From Crossiella sp. SN42 (lineage in GTDB: Bacteria; Actinomycetota; Actinomycetes; Mycobacteriales; Pseudonocardiaceae), in NCBI RefSeq assembly GCF_023897065.1, contig NZ_JAMHIV010000018.1:62001-126000 (forward strand): a stretch of 64,000 nt of DNA, written 5' to 3'. Within the stretch, counting starts at the first letter, position 1. Each line of letters opens with the position of its first letter. A program made the translations under genes and the position numbers. Of this stretch, positions 25,752 to 33,941 are shown one piece after another. The notes below the pieces were generated by a model. That model was given only the letters and a program-made list of their open reading frames with translations. It made no database searches and was not told where the DNA came from.

Positions 25752-26270
25752 TCAGCGGGCCGAGGCGCGGGCGTAGAGCCTGCCGGTGATCTTGGCGGTG
25801 AACTGCGGCCCGGTGAGGTGCCGCGAGCAACCGGGCCGCGGCTGCGCCCCCGGGTTCGGCGTGGGGCACCGGTTGCCGCTAGCGTCGAGGTAGCCGCCGT
25901 GCACGTTGACCCCGACCACCGTGCCCAGGCCCAGTTCCCGGTTGAGCAGCGCGATCCGCGGCCCGCCGCTGGCCCCGCCGCCCATGTCGCAGCCCACGCC
26001 CCACTCATCCGGCGAGGCCGGGAACTCCGCGCTGCCCCGGTCCCGCAGCGGCGTGCCCCAGCACCGCGCGAGTCGCATCCCGGTGAACGCGGTCCCCGGC
26101 GCGACGCTAGCCCCGTCCGGTCCGTTCTCCGGCGGACCACCCGATCCGGGGTCACCCACCGCCATCCGGGCGATCCGCTCCGGCGTCCAGTAGTCACGCA
26201 CCGCCTGCTGCTCGGCGGCGGACTGGGCCAGCTCATGCACCAGCACCTCGTCCGCGGCAACGGAAGTTGA
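25752..26270 (-). pseudogene. decayed trypsin-like serine protease gene
   Basis: The readable part (up to 164 residues from GTG 26246) starts in a propeptide-like stretch (VHELAQSAAEQQAVRDYWTP) and then jumps to the C-terminal half of a trypsin-like domain. The active-site serine region GVGCDMGGGASGGP and GLGTVVGVNVHGGYLD survive, but no histidine (A-H-C) or aspartate motif is present. An in-frame stop lies shortly upstream and no signal peptide is encoded in this frame. The intact paralogue at 27745 has the same DYWTPER propeptide motif. I read this as a gene that lost its signal peptide and the first half of its catalytic domain. A short functional non-protease is a less likely alternative. 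Confidence 0.6.
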
Positions 26271-26386
26271 GTCTCGTCATGCCCGGAGATCGTCACGGAC
26301 CACTGTTTGGGTCCTGTTTGGAAACGGTGATGATCCCGTCTGTCACACCATCCGGGCAGCCGGTTCCGCAGGCGGCCGGAACGTCA

Positions 26387-26392
26387 TAAAGT
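26387..26392 (+). promoter_or_regulatory. -10 box of a probably leaderless small gene
   Basis: TAAAGT fits the actinobacterial TANNNT -10 consensus and ends seven bases before the ATG at 26400, where transcription would be expected to begin. There is no Shine-Dalgarno. A weak -35 (TTCCGC, 26364-26369) lies 17 bp upstream. Confidence 0.45.
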
Positions 26393-26399
26393 GCACGCC

Positions 26400-26510
26400 A
26401 TGTCACAGCCTGTTCCCAGCCCGCACCCCGACGCCCCGATCCCCGCGCCACAGCCGATGGAGGACACCCTCACCATGAGCCTCGAAGAGCTGCGCGCCCT
26501 GATCGACTGA
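26400..26510 (+). CDS. small gene, 36-residue acidic peptide
   Basis: ATG 26400 to TGA 26508-26510 encodes a 36-residue peptide with a Pro-rich N-terminal half (SQPVPSPHPDAPIPAPQP) and an amphipathic, acidic C-terminal helix (LTMSLEELRALID). A -10 box seven bases upstream and a perfect 11-bp terminator hairpin 15 bases downstream frame it as a compact transcription unit. I do not recognise a family. The leader-like C-terminal helix resembles those of some peptide-modification substrates, but there is no Cys/Ser/Thr-rich core and no modifying enzyme nearby, so no function is proposed. Confidence 0.5.
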   Translation: MSQPVPSPHPDAPIPAPQPMEDTLTMSLEELRALID

Positions 26511-26525
26511 CCAGCCTGCCCCCCA

Positions 26526-26553
26526 GATCCCACCTGCGGCACCAGGTGGGATC
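26526..26553. terminator. strong bidirectional hairpin terminator
   Basis: GATCCCACCTG (26526-26536) and CAGGTGGGATC (26543-26553) form an 11-bp perfect stem around a CGGCAC loop. It follows the 36-residue small gene by 15 bases and would also end any minus-strand transcript arriving from 26737. Confidence 0.8.
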
Positions 26554-26737
26554 ACTCGTTTTCCGGGCCGGGCACCAGGACGATCTCCGCCTCCGCCACC
26601 GAGTGCGGCCCCTCCAGCACCAGCAGCCGGGCGCCGGCGCAGGTGCGGCCCCGACCAGGCAACGCCGCCGCCGTCGACAGCCCGGACTGGCGTCCACCTT
26701 GGTTCGCGCTCAGCCAGCGAACCACCACTTCCGCCAT
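26552..26737 (-). CDS. possible small protein, 61 residues
   Basis: A frame from ATG 26737 starting MAEVVVRWLSANQGGRQSG and ending VAEAEIVLVPGPENE. The end resembles an elongation-factor-like beta domain, but only weakly. No good Shine-Dalgarno is seen and the stop lies inside the terminator hairpin. It may be a real small gene or a chance frame. Confidence 0.3.
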   Translation of the reverse strand: MAEVVVRWLSANQGGRQSGLSTAAALPGRGRTCAGARLLVLEGPHSVAEAEIVLVPGPENE

Positions 26738-26813
26738 GGACCGCTCGATTCGCCGCACGCGTTGATGACGCCCCACGCTCCGCGGCCAGAGCGAGGTCCG
26801 CGTCCCGCGGCCC

Positions 26814-26861
26814 AAGACGGCCGGTCACATTCGCGGCGACGCGAATATGACCGGTCGTCTT
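26814..26861. repeat. hairpin with 22-bp arms and 4-base loop
   Basis: The arms 26814-26835 and 26840-26861 are inverted copies differing at two positions, around a GCGA loop (left arm begins AAGACGGCCGGTCAC, right arm ends GACCGGTCGTCTT). Such near-perfect closed palindromes are found at mobile-element ends or as strong terminators. No large gene lies in 26555-27003: this hairpin and the possible transposase relic beside it are all I can see. Confidence 0.75.
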
Positions 26862-26935
26862 AGAGGTGGTTTCGCAATGGTCTTGGCGGAAGCGCGTTCA
26901 ACAACCCAGCGGACCCCGCCGAGTCCGGAACCATG
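26862..26935 (-). pseudogene. possible relic of an IS5-type transposase C-terminus
   Basis: On the minus strand one frame through this stretch reads GLGGVRWVVERASAKTIAKP. The RWVVER core is a well-known C-terminal motif of IS5-group DDE transposases, where it precedes the last helix. Nothing else of a transposase remains and the reading frame upstream is broken by stops. The relic abuts the 22-bp-arm hairpin, which may then be what remains of the element's end. The match is short and could be chance. Confidence 0.3.
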
Positions 26936-27003
26936 CTCGGCACCCCGTCAGGCGTCTCGGCCAGCGACCAGTTGGTTCGCAGGACCTGCGGCGGTGTGCC
27001 TGC

Positions 27004-27462
27004 TCAGGCGTTGAGGTACCAGCGCTGTTCAACGCGGTCCCAGTCGCAGGTGTGCAGGCTCACCTGGGCCCCGTCGCCCTCATAGGTCGCGCAGAGGCCC
27101 GTCTCGACGTTGCGCAGCTGTTTCTGGTTGTACGCGCCACGGATGCGCCACCGCTGCCCCGGGTCGTCGCGATCGCACTTCGCGCCGATGACCCGACCCC
27201 CGTCGGCGGTGGCACACAGGCCGGTCGCGACGTTCCGGATGGTGCGGTTCGACCGAAAAACCCAGCGCTGGCCGTCGTCATCGCCAGGGTCCGCGGTGAT
27301 GGTGGGCGCGCGGTCTTCACCGGCCTGGTGCCAGACCCGTTCCGTGCCGTTCGCGGACTCGATCACGTAGCTGCCTGGTTCGTCCGCGCCGGCGGCCGGC
27401 GCGGTCAATGTCCCGGCCGCGACGATGGCGAGCAGAGCGGTGAATGCTGGACGCATCAACAT
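27004..27462 (-). CDS. secreted ricin-type beta-trefoil (R-type lectin) protein
   Basis: A 152-residue protein with a signal peptide (MLMRPAFTALLAIVAAGTLT, cleavage after AGA) and a stand-alone ricin-type domain. Repeats end in the family's QxW motif: QRWVF, QRWRI and QRWYL, with LCAT segments (NVATGLCATADGG, NVETGLCATYEGD) in two. There is no catalytic domain. It probably binds an extracellular carbohydrate. ATG 27462 has an AAGGAC Shine-Dalgarno. The gene is visibly lower in GC than its neighbours and lies between a decayed and an intact protease gene, which may mean recent acquisition. Confidence 0.87.
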   Translation of the reverse strand: MLMRPAFTALLAIVAAGTLTAPAAGADEPGSYVIESANGTERVWHQAGEDRAPTITADPGDDDGQRWVFRSNRTIRNVATGLCATADGGRVIGAKCDRDDPGQRWRIRGAYNQKQLRNVETGLCATYEGDGAQVSLHTCDWDRVEQRWYLNA

Positions 27463-27744
27463 GATTGTCCTTCTTCCTATGGGCTCGGCCCACCAGTGCT
27501 ACCCCGCCCAGCTCTACGCCTATACACGTCGAACACCATCGAGCAGAGGGATAACCTGTCGTGGAGCGACGATGAACCGACGCTACTGTCCGTAGCCGCG
27601 GCCGTACGCCCCAAGACTGGACCGCAGCCGGCCAGCGGCAGTTTGCGCCCCGGCCATGACGTCTTGCCGCCACCGCGACGACCAGACCCGGCCGCGCTGA
27701 TATCACCGGCGACGAACTCACCCTTGCACAGTAAGGAGTTCGTC

Positions 27745-28536
27745 ATGGCCACAAGATCGATCCCCCTGCTCACCCTGCTGCTCGCGGCCAGCCTGCTCTC
27801 CCCCGCCGCGAACGCCGCACCGTCGGACACCCTCGACTACTGGACCCCGGAACGGATGGCCACCGCCACCTCCCCGGACACCGGCGACCAGGCCCTCGGC
27901 GTGCGCGCCGAGCTGACCAAGGCCCCCCGGCCCTACACCGCGCCCGGCACCCGGGTGCACGGCAAGGTGTTCTGGACCAAGGGCGGCCGGAACAGCTGGT
28001 GCTCGGCGAGCGTGGTCACCGCGCCGAACAGGTCGATGGTGTGGTCGGCGGCGCACTGCCTGTCCGGCACCACCAACGTGATGTTCGTGCCCGCCTACAA
28101 CTCCGCGGGCACCGGGGACGCGCCGTACGGGCGCTGGCCCGCCCGGAAGGTGGCCACCAGCGGCAACGACCACGCGCTCACCGTGGTCACCCAGGTCGGC
28201 GGCAAGAACCTGGAGGATGTGGTGGGCGCCAACGGGATCCGGTTCACCGGGCCGATCGGCGGGCGCACCACGGTGTGGGGCTACCCGGCCGCGCGGATCT
28301 GGACCGGGCGGGACCTGACCTACTGCGACCAGCCGACGCGGGTCAGCGGGTCCAGCGTGCGGACCGCCTGTGACACCGAGGGCGGCAGCAGCGGCGGCGG
28401 GTACATCACCGGGGCGAGCACGCCGACCGGGCTGGGATACCTGTGGGCCAACCACTCGGCAGGGGCCGGGGCCACCGCGATCGGCGTGGTCTTCGGCGCC
28501 ACCGCGGAACAGCTGTACCGGGCCAACATGAACTAG
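27745..28536 (+). CDS. secreted trypsin-like serine protease
   Basis: A 263-residue protein: signal peptide (residues 1-24, LLTLLLAASLLSPAANA), propeptide-like DYWTPERMA, then a chymotrypsin-fold domain. The catalytic triad is visible as His near 104 (WSAAHC), Asp near 142 (SGNDHAL) and Ser near 216 (DTEGGSSGGG). ATG 27745 has an AAGGAG Shine-Dalgarno. The 282-bp gap to the divergent lectin gene (27463-27744) holds presumably both promoters and no further gene. A truncated relative sits at 25752-26270. Confidence 0.9.
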   Translation: MATRSIPLLTLLLAASLLSPAANAAPSDTLDYWTPERMATATSPDTGDQALGVRAELTKAPRPYTAPGTRVHGKVFWTKGGRNSWCSASVVTAPNRSMVWSAAHCLSGTTNVMFVPAYNSAGTGDAPYGRWPARKVATSGNDHALTVVTQVGGKNLEDVVGANGIRFTGPIGGRTTVWGYPAARIWTGRDLTYCDQPTRVSGSSVRTACDTEGGSSGGGYITGASTPTGLGYLWANHSAGAGATAIGVVFGATAEQLYRANMN

Positions 28537-28548
28537 CCCCCGAACGCC

Positions 28549-28581
28549 CGCCCGGCCGGGCTGTCAACGACCGGCCGGGCG
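28549..28581. terminator. hairpin terminator after the protease gene
   Basis: CGCCCGGCCGG (28549-28559) and CCGGCCGGGCG (28571-28581) form a perfect 11-bp GC stem around an 11-base loop, 13 bases after the protease stop. Confidence 0.75.
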
Positions 28582-28665
28582 GTCCGGAGGGACGACCTCC
28601 GTTCCATCTGATTGCGGTGCCAGGCCGGCACGCGGAATGCTGGAAGGTGGATCAAGGGGGGCGTT

Positions 28666-31239
28666 ATGCGGACACTTCTCGGCCGGGAGCTACCCGTGGC
28701 CGAGCTGGCCGGGGCGCTGGCGCGGGCCGAGGCCGGGCGGGGCGGGCTGGTGCTGCTGACCGGCGAGGCGGGCATCGGCAAGACCGCGCTGGCCGAGCAC
28801 GTCACCGGGACCGCGGCGGCGCGCGGGTTCCGCACCCGCTGGGGCAGCAGCGGCGGACCCGCGTTCTGGCCGTGGATCCAGGTGCTGCGGCAGCACCACG
28901 CCGAGCTGGGCACCGGCGGGGAACACCCGTGGCTGCGGCCGCTGCCGGTCGCCCCCCGGCCGGACGAGCTCGCGCGGTTCCGGCTCTTCGACGACCTGGC
29001 CGGGCTGCTCACCGCGGACCGGGCGCCAACGCTGGTGGTGCTCGACGACCTGCACTGGGCGGACGAGGGCACGGTGCGCTGCCTGGAGTTCCTGGTGCCG
29101 CAGCTGCGTTCGGCGCCACTGCTGGTGGTCGGGGCATGCCGGGAGGCGCCGGAGGGCGAGCTGGCGCGGCTGGGCGAGCGGATCGAGCTGACCGGGCTGG
29201 ACGCGGCGGCCACCGGCTCCCTGCTGAACCAGGTGACCGGGACCGCGCCGGAGCCGGAGCTGCTCGCCGCGGTGCACCAGCGCTGCGGCGGCAACCCGTT
29301 CCTGGCCACCGAGCTGGCCCGGCTGCTACGGCACACCGCGGCGCCGGTCGCACTGGCCACCGTGCCCGCCGGGGTGCGGCAGGTGACCGCGCTGCGGCTG
29401 GCCGAGCTGCCATCGGACGCGGTGGACCTGCTCTGCCAGGCCGCGGTGCTCGGGCTGACCGTGGACATCCGGGAACTGGCCCACATGGCCGGTTTGAGCA
29501 CGTCAGAGACCTGCTCCCGGCTCGCCGAACCCCTCCGCCAAGGCCTGATTTCACAACAAGCGGAGCACCTGCTACGCTTCCCGCACAGCCTGCTCCAGGA
29601 GGCGGTAGCCGACCGGATACCCGCACCGGAGCGAGCCGCGTCGCATCGCCGGGCCGCCACGGCGATCGCCGCGTGCGCTCGCGCCGATGAGGCCTCCAGC
29701 CGGCTTGCCGAGCACCTCACCCTGGGCGAGCGAGGGGACGAGGCCGCCGTGCACCGGGTGCGCGCGGGCCGGGCCGCGTTCCGGGCGCTGGCCTACGAGG
29801 ACGCGGCCGTCAGCTTCCAGCAGGCCCTGGACCTGCTGGGGGACGACGACCGCGACCGGGTCCGACGGGCCCGGATCCTGCTGGCGCTGGCTGAGGCACG
29901 GTTCCACTCGGGCGCGCTGCCGGCGGCGGTGTCCGGGTACGAACAGGCCTTCGACCTGGCTCGCGCGGTCGGTGACGGCGAGACCGCGGCGCGGGCCGCG
30001 CTGGGCTGCTGCGTGGGCAACCAGCTCGCGCTGCACGAGCCCCAGCTGGTGCGACGCCTGGAACTGGCCCTGGACGGGCTGCCGCCGGGCGACGGCGAGC
30101 TGCGCGCCAGGGTGCTGGCCCGGCTGGCCAAGGAGCTGGACCCGGCCGAGACCAGCAGGGAACGCCGGGGGCTGGTGGCCGGACAGGCACTGGCCATGGC
30201 CCGCAGGCTGTGCGGTCCGGATCAACCGGGTGATCCGGCCACGCTGGCCGAGGTGCTGAGCGCGTACCACCAGGCCATGTGGTCGCCGCACAACGCGCGC
30301 GAGCGGCTGGTGGTCGCGGCGGAGGCGGCGTCCGCGGCCGAGCGGGCCGGGGCGGACCTGCTGGCCATGGAGGCGCACATGTGGTGCCTGGTGGCCAACC
30401 TGGACCTGGGCGAGCGCAACGCCGTGGAGGAGTCGCTGGCCACCACCGGCAGGCTGGCCGAACGGCTGCGACACCCGCTGTGGCTGTACTACCAGCGGCT
30501 GTGCGCGGCCACGATCCGGCACGCCGACGGCGACTTCGCCGAGGCCGAGTCGCTGACCAGGCAGGCCCTGACCCACGGCCGCCAGGCCAACCACCCACTG
30601 GCCGAGGCCTCCTTCCACCACCACCTGGCCCGCCTGGCCCTGGACCGCGGCGACCTGCCCACCGCCGAAGCCGCCACCAAGGCCTACACCGACCTGATCA
30701 ACGCGGTGCCCCAACTGTCCCCCGCGCTGCGCTGCGTCACGGTCTGGCTGCGCGCCCGCCTCGGCCACCACCTGGAAGCCAGGTCCCAGCTGGACCGCCT
30801 GCTCGCCGACGGCGCCAAACCCCTGGCCGAAACCACCGTCGGCGTACCGGTCGTCCTACTCCTGGCCGAGGTCGCCCACCTCACCCGCGCCAAGGACCAC
30901 GCCGCCACCCTGGCTGAGGCGCTACGCCCCTACGCCGGCCTGGTCGCCACCTCCGCAGGCAACCCCTTAGGCCTGATCTCCCACGCCCTGGCCAACCTGG
31001 CTGTCCTACAAGACCGCCCCGAGGAAGCGGAGTCCCACTTCCAGTCCACAGTGGACCAAGCCCGCCGCATGGGCGCCCGACCCTGGCTGGCCACAGCACG
31101 CACGGACTACGCGGAGTTCCTGCGCTCCCGCGACAACCCCCACTCCCACGAACAGGCCCGCCAGGCCGAACAGGAAGCCGCCGCCCTGGGCATGCCCACC
31201 CTCGCCGCACGAGCACAAGCCCTGCAAGACAACCGCTAA
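28666..31239 (+). CDS. STAND-type AAA ATPase with helical repeat domain (LuxR/MalT-like, no DNA-binding domain)
   Basis: An 857-residue protein. The N-terminal NTPase has Walker A GEAGIGKTAL (near residue 35), Walker B LVVLDDLHWAD (near 124) and RCGGNPFLATELARLL, as in the large LuxR/MalT family. From about residue 340 to the end it is TPR-like helical repeats (EDAAVSFQQALDLLGDDDRD, FAEAESLTRQALTHGRQ, EEAESHFQSTVDQARRMGAR). The C-terminus (LAARAQALQDNR) stops without the LuxR helix-turn-helix expected there, so it may signal through protein contacts. ATG 28666 has a GGGGGG Shine-Dalgarno. It is monocistronic. Confidence 0.85.
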   Translation: MRTLLGRELPVAELAGALARAEAGRGGLVLLTGEAGIGKTALAEHVTGTAAARGFRTRWGSSGGPAFWPWIQVLRQHHAELGTGGEHPWLRPLPVAPRPDELARFRLFDDLAGLLTADRAPTLVVLDDLHWADEGTVRCLEFLVPQLRSAPLLVVGACREAPEGELARLGERIELTGLDAAATGSLLNQVTGTAPEPELLAAVHQRCGGNPFLATELARLLRHTAAPVALATVPAGVRQVTALRLAELPSDAVDLLCQAAVLGLTVDIRELAHMAGLSTSETCSRLAEPLRQGLISQQAEHLLRFPHSLLQEAVADRIPAPERAASHRRAATAIAACARADEASSRLAEHLTLGERGDEAAVHRVRAGRAAFRALAYEDAAVSFQQALDLLGDDDRDRVRRARILLALAEARFHSGALPAAVSGYEQAFDLARAVGDGETAARAALGCCVGNQLALHEPQLVRRLELALDGLPPGDGELRARVLARLAKELDPAETSRERRGLVAGQALAMARRLCGPDQPGDPATLAEVLSAYHQAMWSPHNARERLVVAAEAASAAERAGADLLAMEAHMWCLVANLDLGERNAVEESLATTGRLAERLRHPLWLYYQRLCAATIRHADGDFAEAESLTRQALTHGRQANHPLAEASFHHHLARLALDRGDLPTAEAATKAYTDLINAVPQLSPALRCVTVWLRARLGHHLEARSQLDRLLADGAKPLAETTVGVPVVLLLAEVAHLTRAKDHAATLAEALRPYAGLVATSAGNPLGLISHALANLAVLQDRPEEAESHFQSTVDQARRMGARPWLATARTDYAEFLRSRDNPHSHEQARQAEQEAAALGMPTLAARAQALQDNR

Positions 31240-32132
31240 GACGGCGGCGACCAAGCGGGGGCGGATTCCACTGCGCCGCAAGCCATGAAAGCCCTGCCCG
31301 CACGTCGGGCGCAAGCCTTGCCCGCGTCGCGCGGCCGTCGCGCAAGTCCCGCTCCCGTCGCACACAGGCCCCGCCCGCGCCGCGCGCCAGTCGCGCCCAG
31401 TCCCGCCACAGTCGCGCGCCGGCCCCACAACTCGCCACCGGGGTCGCCGCCCCCGCTCCGCCCGCCGTGCCACTCGGCCGCTGCTCTCGGTCTGGGACTG
31501 CCACTCGGCAGTCGACTCTGGCGTCGCGCCACTGGACCACCGGCCTGGACGCACGCCCGACGGCCGCGCGGGGCGGGCAGGCTCGCGCGACGGGGGTGGG
31601 GCTGGGGTGCCGCGTGGGCGGGACTGGGACGGCGACCGGGCGGCGAGTCGTGGGGCGGGCGCGCGATTGGGGCGGGACTGGGACGGGGCGCGACTGCCGC
31701 GCACCGGGTGCGGGGCGGGCGCGGCGGGGCGCGACTGGCGCGCGCCGGGTGCGGGGCAGGTGCGAGGCGGGGCGCGAGCCGCGCGCGCGGCTCGCGCGGC
31801 GGGAGCGGGGCAGGCGGCGAGTCGTGGGGCGGGCGCGGCGCGGGCGGGGTTGGCGCGGCGAGAGCAGAGCCGGCGCGGCGGGGGCGGGGTTGGCACGGGG
31901 AGAGCGAGGCGGGCGCGGCGAGAGTGGGGCTGGCGCGCGGGGTCGGCGGCTGGGGGGTGTGCCGCCGACCCCGCTTGCGTGCCGGGTTGGGTGTCGAGCG
32001 CGACGGCTACTTCGGGGGTGGGGCCGTCACGTCGCCCGGCGGAGCGGTGGTCTGTCGTGGTTCGAGTATGGGCGGTAATCATGTTCTGACAACGGTTCCG
32101 GTACCAAAGTCCGGTCAGCGCTGCCCGAAGGT
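31240..32132. repeat. 0.9-kb GC-rich region of degenerate inverted and direct repeats
   Basis: No convincing gene in this 893-bp stretch. The left half is C-rich, the right half G-rich. 31381-31436 is the imperfect inverted copy of 31642-31702 (four mismatches over the first 40 positions, then one five-base gap). A 25-bp exact direct repeat occurs at 31639-31663 and 31813-31837 (core GCGAGTCGTGGGGCGGGC). Shorter copies such as CCGGGTGCGGGGC also recur near 31703 and 31745. Open frames here encode only Arg/Gly/Ala or Pro-rich chains. It may be a fold-back element decayed by slippage, or a structured spacer. Confidence 0.7.
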
Positions 32133-33377
32133 TCAGTCTTTCGGCGTTCGGGCCGGGGCGGGGGCGGGGTGTGTCAGGAGGGTGGTGTCCAGGATCGGGG
32201 GCTGGGGGCCGTAGGCGTTGCGGCGGGCGGTGCGGGTGCGGATCCAGGGCAGGGCGGTGAGCAGGCGCAGGAATGGTGGCGGGGCAAGGGTTTTGCCGGT
32301 GTCGCGGGCGGTGGCCACTCGGCGTTCTACCCGGGCCTGGTCGGCTTGGACCTCGGTGATGGCGGGTTCGCGGGCTTGCTGGACCGCCGCCAGGTCAGAC
32401 TCGGTGAGCCGGCCCGTGCGGAGCTTGGGGATGAGCTGGTTGGCGGTTTCCACCGCGTCCTGCACCGCCATCAGGATTCCGTTGCCGCCCACCGGGGAGA
32501 TGACGTGCGCGGCGTCGCCGAGCAGCAGCACGCCCGGCCGGTGCCAGCGCGGGGCGCGGGCGATCTCCAGCGAGAGCAGGGTGATCTGGTCGAAGTCGGT
32601 CAGGGTCTGGATGCGGTCGGACAGCCAGGGCACGTGGGTGCGGACGAAGTCCTGGATGGGGGTGACGCCCGCCTTCTTCGCGGCGGGGTAGCCGCCCTTG
32701 GGCAGGGTGTAGCCGACCTGCCAGTCAGCGACGCCGCCGAGCAGGGCCACGTAGTGGTCGCGGCCGAAGTACAGGTCGACGTCGGCCTCGGGTGGGTCCT
32801 CCGGGTGGCGGGGCAGGCGGAACCAGAGCAGGTCGCTGCTGGCGCCGAGGGACTCGACCGGCAGGTCGGCCAGGCGTCGCAGGCGGGAGAAGCGGCCGTC
32901 GGCGCCGATGACCAGGGTGGCAGGCAGGTCATGTTCGCCGTGGTCGTCGCGGTAGCGGACGCCGGTGACCTGCTCGCCGTCGCGGAGCAGGCCGATCACC
33001 TTGGCAGCCATCAGGATCCGGCAGGATGGGAGGGTTTTCGCTTGGGCGGCAAGGAAGTTGAGGAAGCGGACCTGTGGCATCAGGGCCACGTAAGGGAACC
33101 GGGAGTCCAGGCCGCGGTAGTCGGCGGCGGTGATGGTGCCGCGCGGGGTGTGGAAGCGGAAGCTGCGGGCCGGGTGGTGCGGCAGGCGCAGCAGGTCCTC
33201 GGCCAGGCCCAGGGTGTCCAGCAGCTCCAGGGTGTAGGGGTGCAGGGAGTCGCCGCGGAAGTCGCGGTCGAAGTCCGGTTGCGCCTCCAGCAGGGTCACC
33301 GGCACCCCGGCGCGGCCCAGCAGGTAGGCCAGCACCATGCCGCCGGGACCGCCACCGGCCACCACCACACCGGTCAC
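32133..33377 (-). CDS. FAD-dependent monooxygenase (PheA/UbiH-like)
   Basis: A 414-residue flavoprotein with an N-terminal dinucleotide fold (VVAGGGPGGMVLAYLLGRAG, residues 4-23), a mid-domain DG motif (LVIGADGRFSRLRRLADLP) and the second FAD motif LLLGDAAHVISPVGGNGILM. This is the aromatic-hydroxylase/oxidoreductase superfamily; the substrate is unknown. GTG 33377 overlaps the stop of the membrane-anchored protein upstream (GTGA), so the two are co-translated. A weak inverted repeat (GCCCGAA/TTCGGGC, 32123-32153) spans its stop. Confidence 0.88.
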   Translation of the reverse strand: MTGVVVAGGGPGGMVLAYLLGRAGVPVTLLEAQPDFDRDFRGDSLHPYTLELLDTLGLAEDLLRLPHHPARSFRFHTPRGTITAADYRGLDSRFPYVALMPQVRFLNFLAAQAKTLPSCRILMAAKVIGLLRDGEQVTGVRYRDDHGEHDLPATLVIGADGRFSRLRRLADLPVESLGASSDLLWFRLPRHPEDPPEADVDLYFGRDHYVALLGGVADWQVGYTLPKGGYPAAKKAGVTPIQDFVRTHVPWLSDRIQTLTDFDQITLLSLEIARAPRWHRPGVLLLGDAAHVISPVGGNGILMAVQDAVETANQLIPKLRTGRLTESDLAAVQQAREPAITEVQADQARVERRVATARDTGKTLAPPPFLRLLTALPWIRTRTARRNAYGPQPPILDTTLLTHPAPAPARTPKD

Positions 33378-33793
33378 CGGCTGGGCCGGCCGGTCAGCTC
33401 CGCGCGGACGGCCTTGGTGAACTCGCTCAGCGCCGCCGTGCTGTCCTCGAACCGGTCGTCCGCGGGCTTGGTGCGCCAGATGATCGCGGAGAGCTCCTCC
33501 AGCCGCTGCACCGTCTCCGGCTCGCACAGCAGGTGGATGGCGGCGCGGCTGCGTTGCATCCGGTCGGTCCACTCGGCGCGGGTCTGCTCGTCCACCTCCG
33601 GCCGGGCGTCGGCCTGCTTGCGGCGGAAGTTGTACAGGTTGCCCGCGGCCGCGATGTAGTCGGTGGCGCTGGCCAGCTTGTTGTCGCGCAGCCACCTGCG
33701 CTCCTCGCGGCGACCGTTGAGCCACACGCCCAACAGCACCCCGATGAGGCTGAGCACCGCTCCGATGACTCCGGCGAGAATGTTCACCGGCAC
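33374..33793 (-). CDS. membrane-anchored protein of unknown function
   Basis: A 139-residue protein with one N-terminal transmembrane helix (ILAGVIGAVLSLIGVLLGVW), a basic cytoplasmic stop (NGRREERRWLRDNK) and a soluble helical domain (ATDYIAAAGNLYNFRRKQAD, AAIHLLCEPETVQRLEELSA). I recognise no named family. GTG 33793 or GTG 33787 are equally possible starts; the frame continues upstream without a better one. It sits 16 bp after the 40-residue peptide gene and overlaps the monooxygenase. Confidence 0.75.
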   Translation of the reverse strand: MPVNILAGVIGAVLSLIGVLLGVWLNGRREERRWLRDNKLASATDYIAAAGNLYNFRRKQADARPEVDEQTRAEWTDRMQRSRAAIHLLCEPETVQRLEELSAIIWRTKPADDRFEDSTAALSEFTKAVRAELTGRPSR

Positions 33794-33809
33794 ATTCTCG
33801 CCCGCCCGG

Positions 33810-33932
33810 TCAGTCCTGTGCCGCGGTCTGGCCCTCCACCGGTTCGGGTGAGCCGGCCTCCTCACCGCCGCCGGTGAGCGTGGCCGCGCTCCACTGCTGG
33901 TCGTCGTACTTGTTCAAGCGGTGTCGCCCCAT
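33810..33932 (-). CDS. 40-residue peptide under a masked ribosome-binding site
   Basis: ATG 33932 follows a strong GGGGAGGAG Shine-Dalgarno at optimal spacing. The peptide starts MGRHRLNKYDDQQWSAATLT and ends in an acidic Gly/Glu/Pro-rich tail. Coding sense is supported by the signal and by its place as first of three close genes (16 bp to the membrane-anchored protein). It has no signal peptide or Cys. It could be a regulatory (leader) peptide, a modification substrate, or a partner of the oxidoreductase; no function is claimed. Confidence 0.6.
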   Translation of the reverse strand: MGRHRLNKYDDQQWSAATLTGGGEEAGSPEPVEGQTAAQD

Positions 33933-33941
33933 GGCTGACTC

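Noticed and set aside
22594-25776. Plus-strand open frame of over 1000 codons opposite the response regulator and alpha-galactosidase
   Set aside because: It is the antisense of two clear genes, is rich in Gly/Arg/His/Gln/Val repeats and shows no domain; a typical high-GC shadow frame.
31006-32082. Long minus-strand open frame through the GC-rich repeat zone
   Set aside because: It encodes a Pro/Ala/Arg-rich low-complexity chain, starts inside the antisense of the STAND gene and has no ribosome-binding site; it follows from base composition.
33810-33932. RiPP precursor
   Set aside because: The 40-residue peptide has no Cys or Ser/Thr-rich core and no cyclase, radical SAM or YcaO enzyme lies nearby; the FAD monooxygenase alone is not enough.
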